DNA of 14,016 nt from Propionibacterium sp. (GTDB lineage Bacteria > Actinomycetota > Actinomycetes > Propionibacteriales > Propionibacteriaceae), in the NCBI GenBank assembly GCA_022837595.1, contig JALHFX010000054.1, positions 1 through 14,016 of the forward strand, in the 5' to 3' direction. This document shows, in pieces, positions 8,285 through 14,016 of the stretch. Each line of letters begins with the position of its first letter. Positions within the stretch are counted from its first letter, which is position 1. The translations under genes were made by a program, and so were the position numbers. Below the pieces are notes generated by a model. It made no database searches and was not told the DNA's origin. It worked only from the letters and a program-made list of their open reading frames with translations.

Positions 8285-11167
8285 CTAGGCACCCCCTGCG
8301 CTTTCCACGGGCGTCGCCGCAGGCACCACCACCAGCAGCGGACGCACGAGTTTACGGTCGGGCGCCATCTGCGCGATCAGCGTCTTCTCCCGCTCGACAT
8401 CGACCCGTCGCTTCTTCATCGAGCCGATCCGCGGCAGCTGCTCGGCTTGCCGCGACCAGGCCTCGATCTGCTGGTTCCAGACCTGCACCCGGTGCTTGGC
8501 GTCGGCCATGCTGGCCTGCCCGACGAACTCGAGGTAGTCGGCAGCCTGCTGGACGGCCCGCGGAATCAGACCCTGCAGCTCATCGATATCGGCCACCGGG
8601 CCCGGATTGTTGAGTTCGGCGTCGAAACCCATCGCCCGCAACATATCGAAGCTCGTGTCATGAACGACCGGTGAGGCGAACCGGTCGTCCGGATCGAAGC
8701 CCACCGACATCCACACCGCCGAGATCACCTGCCCGCGCTTATTGGTGATGGTGCCGACCAGCAGCACCGTCGGGTGCGGCACGCTGCCGCGCACCGCGAA
8801 GATCTCATTGCGCGACAGCGCGGCCAGGCAACGGTCGGCCGCCCAGTCGAGCACCGGATGTAGCGGACCCAAATAGTGGGCTTCGGGCCACGATGATCCG
8901 TTCTCGTCGTTGAGGGCGTTCTTCAACAACCGGTCTGCCTCCGGTTTAGTGGTGGCCAGTTTCATCTGGCGCAGCACCTGGCGCTGCCGCAGATAGCTGT
9001 CGGGCAGCACCTCGAGCCGGGCCTTCAGATCGGCGGGCGGGATGAACTCCACCAGGTGTTCGGCGGGGAACTCCTTCCAGCCGATGCCGCCCGAACCGTT
9101 ATCGCCTGGGGCCTTCGCGTGATCACCCTGGTAGTAGTCCTCGACGGCCTCCCTCAAGAAATCGACCGGCGCCCGGTAGAGCGGATCGCTGGCCGGTGCC
9201 GTCGGCTGCTGCGGGTCGGGTGTGGCAGGTGCCGAGCCGATCAGGTCGAGGAATGCGGCCAGGCTGTCGTCAGGGTCTGCGGTGAGCTCGTCCGGGTCTT
9301 TCACCACGTCGTCGAAGCTTTTGCGCTGGGCCAGCACATCACGGATGGCGTTTTCTTCGGCGGTCGCCGAGTACTCTCCCATCAGACTGGCGGCGTCGCC
9401 GAGCGCCTGGTGGGCCTGCTCCTCTTTTTGCAGGAGCAGCGAGAGCACATGGATATCTCCGGACCAGTCGTCGGTGCTCGGGTTGAGCAACAGCGTGGTG
9501 ATCTGCGGGCTGTGGCGTTGGCCGTAGCGGTCGATGCGTCCGTTGCGCTGCTCGATGCGGATCAGCGACCAGGGGATGTCATAGTGCACAAGTTCGTGGC
9601 ATTGCAGGTGCAGGTTGACGCCCTCGGAGGCGACATCGCCGGTGACCAGCACCCGGATCGGGGAATTCGATTGTTTGAAGCTCTCGACGATGCGTTGCTG
9701 GTCGACATCGGTCATGCCGCCGTGCAAGATCTCGACCTGGTCGGGTTTGAGTTTCAGGTCGCGGAGGAGTTTGTCTCGCAGCCACCCCAAGGTGGGCACC
9801 CGTTCAGAGAAGACCACGACCCGTTCGGGTGAGTTCTTCGCGATCTTGATCGAGGTGAGGTATTCGACGAGACGCCGGTATTTCGCCGAATGCTCGAAGG
9901 TCTGCTGGTTGAGTTCACGTAACTGTTTGAGGGCCGCGATCTCTTTCGCTTGGGCCTGGTCTGCGGACGAGAGCCCCCGCAGCCGGTTGTCGATGGTTTC
10001 TTCCAGTGCAGCCGGGGACGACAGGAAGGCCTTGGCCAGCGTCCACGGGAAGAGCCCTGCGGTGGTTGCACCCGAATACGGTGACTGCCCACTGGCGGGG
10101 TGCAGCCAGGTGGTGGCCAATTCGTCCGCGACCGCGTTTTCTTGGTCGGACGCGTCGACGAGCAGGTTGTTCGGTGGCAGCCGTTCGGCCCAGTCGGCGC
10201 CGACGACGCTGGCGACCTCGTCCGAATTGCGGTGGCGGCGCACGACCAAAGTTGTGAGATCGTCGGCGTTGAGTTCACCGGTCGGGCTGACCGCTGTCGG
10301 TTCGAGCAGCCTGATCAATTCGGCGAACGATTCGCGTTTGCCGTTGTGCGGGGTGGCCGAGGCGAGGATCAGCGCGTCGGTGTTGGGGGCGAGCACGCGG
10401 GCCAACTGGTTGTTCTTGGACGATGAGTTCGTCACATTGTGCGACTCGTCGATCACCACCGCGTCCCAATGGTGTTTGCCGAGATCGCTGGCGAAACGGT
10501 CTTGTTTGAGGGTGTCGATCGAGATGATGACCCGCTTATAGAAGGTGAACGGGTTGCGGTTGGCCGGGATCTTCTGCCGGACCCGCTGCACCCCCAGCGA
10601 ATCAAGACGCACGAACGGGATATCGAACCTCGACCACATCTCGTTTTGGGTCTGTTCGAGCACATGGCGTGGGCAGACGATGAGGATGCGGTCGCCCCGG
10701 CCGCGGCGGATCAACTCCGACAAGATCATGCCGATCTCGAGCGTCTTGCCGAGACCGACGGCATCGGCCAGCAGGATTCGGGTGCGCAAATGAGAGGGGT
10801 CGAGGGCCTTGCGGACGGCAGTGTGCTGGTATGGCAGCGGATCGGCCAGAGCACCGTCGGCGACCACCAGATCGGCTTGGTTGATCGGCGTCGCTGTCTT
10901 TTGGATCGTGGACTCCAGCCAGAGCCGGGCCTTGCGGTAATGCGGGGACGAATCGGCGATCACCTTCGCGTCGGCCGGGTCGAGCGGGTTGACCCGGTCG
11001 ATACTCGGGTAGAAGGCCGCGGTGGTGCCCTGCACCAACTCGGAGGTGCCTGTGACATGCAGCAGCTGACCGTCGGCGGTGGCGTCCACCGAAGTGACCA
11101 GCCACTCTTCATCTCTGACCTGGACGATGGACCCTGGCGCGACGTCAAGATCAGCAGACGTAGGCAT
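8285..11167 (-). CDS. drmD: SNF2/HepA-family helicase, DISARM DrmD-like
   Basis: A 960-residue SNF2-type ATPase, first gene of the operon. Motifs from the chosen start: GLGKT (138-142), DESH (240-243), SATPHNG (270-276), GDVASEGVNL (around 510) and QRNGRIDRYGQ (540-550). An N-terminal region (1-110) precedes the ATPase, and a C-terminal region of about 400 residues with an acidic, proline-rich linker (DPDDSLAAF, then PATPDPQQP) follows. The SATPHNG and NGRIDRYGQ signatures are those of HepA/RapA-like SNF2 proteins, the group containing DISARM DrmD. The frame stays open to an ATG at 11518, but I prefer ATG 11167: it has GGGAG 9 bases upstream, begins MPTSADLDVAPGS just ahead of a conserved-looking segment, and the 117 upstream residues look like non-coding GC-rich translation. 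Its TAG stop abuts the methyltransferase ATG. In DISARM, DrmD belongs to class 1 with an adenine methylase; the gene order here agrees. The symbol rests on recalled family resemblance plus context, not on a search. Confidence 0.85.
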   Translation of the reverse strand: MPTSADLDVAPGSIVQVRDEEWLVTSVDATADGQLLHVTGTSELVQGTTAAFYPSIDRVNPLDPADAKVIADSSPHYRKARLWLESTIQKTATPINQADLVVADGALADPLPYQHTAVRKALDPSHLRTRILLADAVGLGKTLEIGMILSELIRRGRGDRILIVCPRHVLEQTQNEMWSRFDIPFVRLDSLGVQRVRQKIPANRNPFTFYKRVIISIDTLKQDRFASDLGKHHWDAVVIDESHNVTNSSSKNNQLARVLAPNTDALILASATPHNGKRESFAELIRLLEPTAVSPTGELNADDLTTLVVRRHRNSDEVASVVGADWAERLPPNNLLVDASDQENAVADELATTWLHPASGQSPYSGATTAGLFPWTLAKAFLSSPAALEETIDNRLRGLSSADQAQAKEIAALKQLRELNQQTFEHSAKYRRLVEYLTSIKIAKNSPERVVVFSERVPTLGWLRDKLLRDLKLKPDQVEILHGGMTDVDQQRIVESFKQSNSPIRVLVTGDVASEGVNLHLQCHELVHYDIPWSLIRIEQRNGRIDRYGQRHSPQITTLLLNPSTDDWSGDIHVLSLLLQKEEQAHQALGDAASLMGEYSATAEENAIRDVLAQRKSFDDVVKDPDELTADPDDSLAAFLDLIGSAPATPDPQQPTAPASDPLYRAPVDFLREAVEDYYQGDHAKAPGDNGSGGIGWKEFPAEHLVEFIPPADLKARLEVLPDSYLRQRQVLRQMKLATTKPEADRLLKNALNDENGSSWPEAHYLGPLHPVLDWAADRCLAALSRNEIFAVRGSVPHPTVLLVGTITNKRGQVISAVWMSVGFDPDDRFASPVVHDTSFDMLRAMGFDAELNNPGPVADIDELQGLIPRAVQQAADYLEFVGQASMADAKHRVQVWNQQIEAWSRQAEQLPRIGSMKKRRVDVEREKTLIAQMAPDRKLVRPLLVVVPAATPVESAGGA

Positions 11168-11461
11168 CAGGCTATGCTCCCTTGCGACAACCCCAGAAAC
11201 AGTCTTGAGCCTAGTGGATGGCGATAGGGGCACACGCCCCGCCCACCCTGGTGGGACGGCCCGCAAGGCCCGGGCGAACAAGTGGACGACTCGAGGCCGG
11301 CGGAGGTGTCCAAGAGGACATCGATGATTCTTGATCAGCGTTGGCAGCTCAAGTAGATATCGTGCATGATAGCCTCCATAGGCTGACTCAGCGTGAGACC
11401 CGGCTGGTCGCGCTGCTTCAGAGCTGGTAACTCCTGAGGCCAAAGACACAAGGCGCGCGAA
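11168..11461. other. Upstream region of the helicase-methylase operon with inverted repeats
   Basis: About 290 bases between the operon start and the divergent small ORF. No convincing gene or tRNA was seen. It holds two perfect short dyads back to back: GGGGC-acac-GCCCC (11227-11240) and CCCACC-ct-GGTGGG (11242-11255), and a third, AGCCT-ccat-AGGCT (11371-11384). The first two would lie in the 5' leader or promoter of the minus-strand operon and could be operator sites or leader hairpins. A weak minus-strand -10-like TAGGCT lies near 11207-11212 without a good -35 box. A weak plus-strand promoter candidate is TTGATC (11331-11336), 17 bases, then TAGATA (11354-11359). None of these promoter matches is strong enough to annotate as such. 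Confidence 0.4.
11177..11181 (-). promoter_or_regulatory. Ribosome-binding site of the SNF2 helicase gene
   Basis: GGGAG on the minus strand lies 9 bases before ATG 11167. It is the main reason for preferring this start over the ATG at 11518 in the same open frame. Confidence 0.55.
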
Positions 11462-11674
11462 ATGATCTACAACACCTACAAGGGCTTCTGGTGGAGGTGC
11501 GAGCTCTGTGGGGAACAAACTGAAAAATCTGATACCTCATCAGCTCTCCGATACCCCACCCAAGCCAGCGCAGAAGAGGGCCTGCGTAGTCACGTTCGCA
11601 CATACCATGCCAGCGAAGCCGCCGGCAAAACTGCTAGTAAAGCTGCTGACACTATAGCTACCACGAACGGCTAG
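11462..11674 (+). CDS. Small putative zinc-finger-like protein
   Basis: A 70-residue ORF, ATG to TAG, divergent from the defence-like operon and upstream of mdh. The N-terminal half contains CELC and, about 28 residues later, HVRTYH, giving a C-x2-C-x(28)-H-x4-H arrangement compatible with a single C2H2-type zinc site. The tail is rich in A, T, K and S, and probably disordered. The start has only a weak upstream AAGG 8 bases away. Third-position GC is lower than in the large genes, which fits a recently acquired or mobile-element-type gene, or a chance ORF. I do not recognise the family. A DNA-binding regulator of the neighbouring operon is possible but purely positional speculation. Confidence 0.45.
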   Translation: MIYNTYKGFWWRCELCGEQTEKSDTSSALRYPTQASAEEGLRSHVRTYHASEAAGKTASKAADTIATTNG

Positions 11675-11775
11675 CGGTCGCGTTTGTATCTCTCGACGCC
11701 GAGTGCCGCGCGCGACGCCGACATCTCGTTCCTGCGTTCGCGAAGCAAGGCGTAGTGCATGCCATAATCTGCCAC

Positions 11776-11808
11776 CCAGACCACTCACCGATCGGGGCGC
11801 TGGTCTAG
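11776..11808. promoter_or_regulatory. Nested dyad upstream of mdh
   Basis: An outer inverted repeat AGACCA (11778-11783) / TGGTCT (11801-11806) encloses the perfect 8-bp palindrome CCGATCGG (11788-11795) on nearly the same centre (about 11792). It sits 46-76 bases before the mdh start, where an operator or a stem in the 5' untranslated region would be expected. A -10-like TAGCCT (11806-11811) overlaps its right edge without a matching -35 box. Function is inferred from position and symmetry only. No gene was seen between 11675 and 11853. Confidence 0.3.
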
Positions 11809-11841
11809 CCTAGGAATGTCGGACTTAAACCAATGTTGAGA

Positions 11842-11847
11842 AGAGGA
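11842..11847 (+). promoter_or_regulatory. Ribosome-binding site of mdh
   Basis: AGAGGA ends 6 bases before the GTG at 11854. This places the start at GTG 11854 and not at the in-frame ATG at 11833, which lies upstream of the site. Confidence 0.75.
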
Positions 11848-11853
11848 ATCCTT

Positions 11854-12837
11854 GTGAGTGAGACCCCCGTCAAGATCGCTGTAACTGGCGCAGCCGGCCA
11901 GATCTGCTACAACCTGCTTTTCCGCATCGCCAGCGGGTCCTTGCTGGGTGATCGTCCCATCGAGCTGCGACTCCTGGAGATCACCCCGGCTCTGAAGGCA
12001 CTCGAAGGTGTCGTCATGGAGCTGGAGGATTGCGCATTCTCCAACCTGACCAACGTCGTCATCGGCGATGACCCCAAGAAGGTCTTCGAGGGCGCGAACG
12101 TGGCCATGCTCGTCGGCGCTATGCCCCGCAAGGCAGGCATGGAGCGCGGCGACCTGCTGAGCGCGAACGGCGCCATCTTCACCGCACAGGGCAAGGCTCT
12201 CAACGAGTCCGCCGCTGACGATATCCGCGTGCTGGTCACCGGTAACCCGGCCAACACCAACGCCCTGATCGCCATGACGAACGCACCCGATATTCCCAAC
12301 GATCGCTTCAACGCGCTCACCCGTCTCGATCACAACCGCGCCAAGGCGATGCTCGCCGCCAAGGTCGGCGTCGGGGTCGGCGAGGTCTCCCATATGACCA
12401 TCTGGGGCAACCACTCCTCCACGCAGTACCCGGATCTCTACCATGCGCAGGTTTCCGGCAAGCCCGCCGGCTCGCTGGTCGACGACGCCTGGGTCGAAGA
12501 GACCTTCATTCCCAAGGTTGCCAAGCGCGGCGCAGCGATCATCGAGGCCCGCGGCGCAAGCTCGGCTGCTTCGGCCGCCAACGCGACCGTCGAGCACATG
12601 CGCGACTGGATCCTTGGCACTCCCGAGAACGACTGGGTCTCGATGGCCGTTCCGACCGACGGCTCCTACGGTGTTCCCGAAGGCGTCATCAGCTCGTTCC
12701 CCTGCGTCGTGCGCGATGGCAAGTACGAGATCGTCCAGGGCCTCGAGCTCAACGATTTCAGCAAGGCCAAGCTGCAGGCCTCCGTTGACGAGCTGCTCGA
12801 TGAGAAGAAGGCCGTCACCGAACTCGGCCTGATCTGA
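11854..12837 (+). CDS. mdh: Malate dehydrogenase (NAD-dependent)
   Basis: Cytoplasmic enzyme interconverting malate and oxaloacetate with NAD(H) in the TCA cycle. The 327-residue product starting at GTG 11854 (MSETPVKIAVTGAAG) has the usual length for the actinobacterial MDH group. Seen in order: N-terminal Rossmann motif GAAGQICYNLLFRIASG, substrate-loop segment MPRKAGMERGDLL with its arginines, VTGNPANTNALI, the LTRLDHNRA block with the catalytic aspartate and substrate-binding arginine, and the active-site histidine in IWGNHSSTQYP. An in-frame ATG at 11833 would add seven residues, but the ribosome-binding site lies between the two starts. The gene is followed 20 bases later by an intrinsic terminator and is convergent with a small membrane-protein gene. 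It is a housekeeping gene, so the adjoining helicase-methylase operon appears to sit beside a core chromosomal locus. Confidence 0.97.
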   Translation: MSETPVKIAVTGAAGQICYNLLFRIASGSLLGDRPIELRLLEITPALKALEGVVMELEDCAFSNLTNVVIGDDPKKVFEGANVAMLVGAMPRKAGMERGDLLSANGAIFTAQGKALNESAADDIRVLVTGNPANTNALIAMTNAPDIPNDRFNALTRLDHNRAKAMLAAKVGVGVGEVSHMTIWGNHSSTQYPDLYHAQVSGKPAGSLVDDAWVEETFIPKVAKRGAAIIEARGASSAASAANATVEHMRDWILGTPENDWVSMAVPTDGSYGVPEGVISSFPCVVRDGKYEIVQGLELNDFSKAKLQASVDELLDEKKAVTELGLI

Positions 12838-12857
12838 TCGGATCCCGCCTCGACGCT

Positions 12858-12909
12858 GATCGTGTCTGGTTTTTGCCCGTCCTGGGCGAAAACCAGACAC
12901 GATCTTTTT
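12858..12909 (+). terminator. Rho-independent terminator of mdh
   Basis: A 21-bp stem (12858-12878 with 12884-12904, one T-G wobble) closes a 5-base GTCCT loop and is followed by five T residues (12905-12909). The outer stem begins GATCGTGTCTGG and ends CCAGACACGATC. The arms also carry A and T runs, so it may work in both directions. Its outer eight bases are the same GATCGTGT found at the edges of the palindromic array that follows. Confidence 0.92.
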
Positions 12910-12940
12910 GTTCGTCCGGCCTCTCTGCCGCCCTCGCCCC

Positions 12941-13015
12941 TCGCCCCTCGCTCCCTCGCCCCTCGCTCCCTCGCCCCTCGCTCCCTCGCCCCTCGCTCCC
13001 TCGCCCCTCGCTCCC
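12941..13015. repeat. Perfect 15-bp tandem repeat, five copies
   Basis: Five identical head-to-tail copies of TCGCCCCTCGCTCCC occupy 12941-12955, 12956-12970, 12971-12985, 12986-13000 and 13001-13015. Flanks from about 12926 to 13047 are degenerate versions (CTCGCCCTCTCTCTGCC type) that run straight into the first palindromic unit. The plus strand is almost all C and T with periodic G. The period is a multiple of three, so it reads as SLAPR repeats in one frame, but there is no start with a ribosome-binding site and no protein-like context. Confidence 0.95.
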
Positions 13016-13047
13016 TCGCCCTCTCTCTGCCTCGCCCTCTCTCTGCC

Positions 13048-13789
13048 GGATCGTGTAGGTCTAGAGCCCGTGTTGGACGCGCCACCTACACAATCCCGCA
13101 GAGAAAGTGGCCCGCCCACTCCCTCATCCAGATCGTGTAGGACTAGAGCCCGTGTTGGACGCGCCACCTACACAATCCCACAGAGAAAGCGGCCCGCCCT
13201 CTCCCTCATACGGATCGTGTAGATCTGGAGCCCGTGTTGGACCCGCCACCTACACAATCCCGCAGAGTTCCCTCCCGCCGCCGCACTCTCCCCGGTCCGC
13301 ACTCTCCCCCGTCCGGATTGTGTAGGTCTAGAGCCCGTGTTGGACGCCCCACCTACACAATCCCGCAGAGCTTGCGCTCCCGCCGGCGCTCCCTCCGCCG
13401 CCCACTCCGTCGTCCGCACTCTCCCTCGTCCACCCACTCCTCATCCGGATTGTGTAGGTCCAGGGCCCGTGTTGGACCCGCCACCTACACAATCCGCGAG
13501 AGAACGCGGCCCGGAAGAGAAAACGGCCCGCCCTCTCCCTCATCCAGATCGTGTAGGACTAGAGCCCGAGTCCCCGCCACCTACACAATCCGCGAGAGAA
13601 CGCGGCCCGGAAGAGAAAACGGCCCGCCCTCTCCCTCGCCCGGATCGTGTAGATCCAGAGCCCGTGTTAGACGCGCCACCTACACAATCCGCGAGAGAAA
13701 GCGGCCCGGAAGAGAAAACGGCCCGCCCTCTCCCTCATCCAGATCGTGTAGGACTAGAGCCCGAGTCGGACCCGCCACCTACACAATCC
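13048..13789. repeat. Array of eight palindromic (stem-loop) units
   Basis: Eight units lie at 13048-13096, 13130-13178, 13212-13260, 13315-13363, 13447-13495, 13546-13591, 13642-13690 and 13741-13789. All are 49 bp except the sixth (46 bp). Each starts with (G/A)GAT(C/T)GTGTAG, has a conserved middle containing AGCCCG and usually TGTTGGAC, and ends CCACCTACACAATCC; the ends pair into a stem of about 13 bp with a loop of about 23 nt. Starts are 82-132 bp apart. Spacers are also repetitive: (C)GCAGAGAAAGYGGCCCGCC-like after units 1-2 and GCGAGAGAAMGCGGCCCGG-like after units 5-8, most ending in CTCCCTC before the next unit. Some spacers contain a small second hairpin, such as CCGCG-agagaa-CGCGG (13494-13509). 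No ORF is credible here. It is REP/BIME-like in form; function unknown. Confidence 0.93.
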
Positions 13790-13920
13790 GCGAGAGAAAG
13801 CGGCCCGGAAGAGGATGACAGGACCAATCCGCGAGAGCATGCGGCCCGGGGAGAGGAAGGGGCCCGGAAGACAGGGGCCCGGAAGAGACAGGGGCCCGAG
13901 AGCAAAAGCGGCCGACTGGT
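13790..13920. repeat. Purine-rich degenerate repeats after the palindromic array
   Basis: Following the last full unit, ACCAATCCGCGAGAG (13823-13837) is a fragment of a unit's right end plus spacer, without a left arm. Then GGGGCCCGGAAGACA (13859-13873), GGGGCCCGGAAGAGACA (13874-13890) and GGGGCCCGAGAGCAAAAG (13891-13908) form a short imperfect tandem repeat with GGGCCC cores, apparently derived from the GGCCCGGAAGAG element of the array spacers. It stops 12 bases before the stop codon of the next gene. No coding sequence was seen. Confidence 0.75.
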
Positions 13921-14016
13921 TCAGGGCTCGTAGACCCCGGGCACGGTTACTCCGAGCACCATGATCGCCACGCCCAGGCCAAACAGCAGCGTCGTGTCGA
14001 GAGCTTTGCTGCGCAC
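13921..14016 (-). CDS. Small membrane protein, probable DUF3017 family (partial, C-terminal end)
   Basis: The last 31 codons plus a TGA stop (13923-13921) of a minus-strand gene whose start lies outside the window. The visible part is a hydrophobic segment (LDTTLLFGLGVAIMVLGVTV) after a basic VRSK, ending PGVYEP, so it is a final transmembrane helix with a very short tail. Actinobacterial DUF3017 proteins are small, have a few membrane helices, end in this way, and are commonly encoded beside mdh and folD. Both sequence style and position therefore support DUF3017. The gene is convergent with mdh. A GTG at 14016 is in frame but is not taken as the start, because the protein would then be only one helix long. 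Membrane location is clear; the family is a context-aided inference. Confidence 0.6.
   Translation of the reverse strand: MRSKALDTTLLFGLGVAIMVLGVTVPGVYEP

Noticed and set aside
7496..8674. A 392-residue plus-strand protein
   Set aside because: It crosses the junction of two minus-strand genes with clear family motifs and has no recognisable domain.
1..11167. Complete BREX system
   Set aside because: The methylase resembles PglX in general form, but no PglZ, BrxC, BrxA or BrxB is present in the window and the two helicases do not fit the BREX gene order.
11168..11518. 117-residue N-terminal extension of the SNF2 helicase
   Set aside because: The frame is open, but the sequence contains several dyads and no recognisable domain, and ATG 11167 has a good ribosome-binding site.
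11168..11853. tRNA gene or phage attachment site between the operon and mdh
   Set aside because: No cloverleaf or T-arm-like sequence, integrase gene or direct repeat pair was found.
11785..13167. A 460-residue minus-strand protein opposite mdh
   Set aside because: It runs antisense through an unambiguous malate dehydrogenase and its terminator, and its N-terminal part is repeat translation.
13048..13789. CRISPR array
   Set aside because: The spacers are themselves repetitive and vary in length from 33 to 83 bp, the units are 49-bp long palindromes with 23-nt loops, and no cas gene is visible.
12862..13933. Proline- and arginine-rich proteins encoded across the repeats (SLAPR or VGLEPVLDAPPTQS-type repeats, both strands)
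   Set aside because: Several frames are open at once because the repeat periods and GC content avoid stops; there is no ribosome-binding site, and the sequence is explained by hairpin and tandem repeats.

Overview
The window is high-GC DNA (coding regions roughly 60-67% GC by eye) with actinobacterial-style genes. The malate dehydrogenase, its GTG start, and a convergent small membrane protein that looks like DUF3017 point to Actinomycetota. A Propionibacteriaceae-type host is a guess from general resemblance, not something I could test.

Left 11.2 kb, minus strand: three very large genes packed head to tail. Reading in the direction of transcription they are a SNF2/HepA-type helicase (11167-8285, DrmD-like), a giant Eco57I/PglX-type DNA adenine methyltransferase (8284-3374), and a COG1205-type DEAD/DEAH helicase (3377 to beyond base 1). 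The first junction has no gap (TAG directly followed by ATG) and the second is a 4-base ATGA overlap, so they almost certainly form one translationally coupled operon. Helicase plus methylase plus helicase matches the logic of anti-phage systems such as class 1 DISARM (drmD-drmMI-drmA-drmB-drmC) and related helicase-methylase systems. The classical DISARM partners (a separate DUF1998 protein, a phospholipase-D nuclease) are not visible because the operon leaves the window at its downstream end. Whether this is ordinary DISARM, a variant with a fused helicase-DUF1998 protein, or something else cannot be settled here.

Middle (11168-11853): the upstream region of the operon, with several short GC-rich inverted repeats, a divergent small ORF for a putative 70-residue CxxC...HxxxxH protein, and a nested dyad just ahead of mdh.

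Right 2.2 kb: mdh (11854-12837, plus) ends in a strong intrinsic terminator. The convergent intergenic region of about 1.1 kb is then filled almost entirely by repeats: a pyrimidine-biased 15-bp tandem repeat, an array of eight palindromic units of about 49 bp (13048-13789) in repetitive spacers, and a purine-rich decayed repeat. The last 96 bases are the 3' end of a minus-strand gene for a small membrane protein (probable DUF3017 family), a known neighbour of mdh in actinobacteria. The defence operon thus appears to sit beside a conserved core locus.
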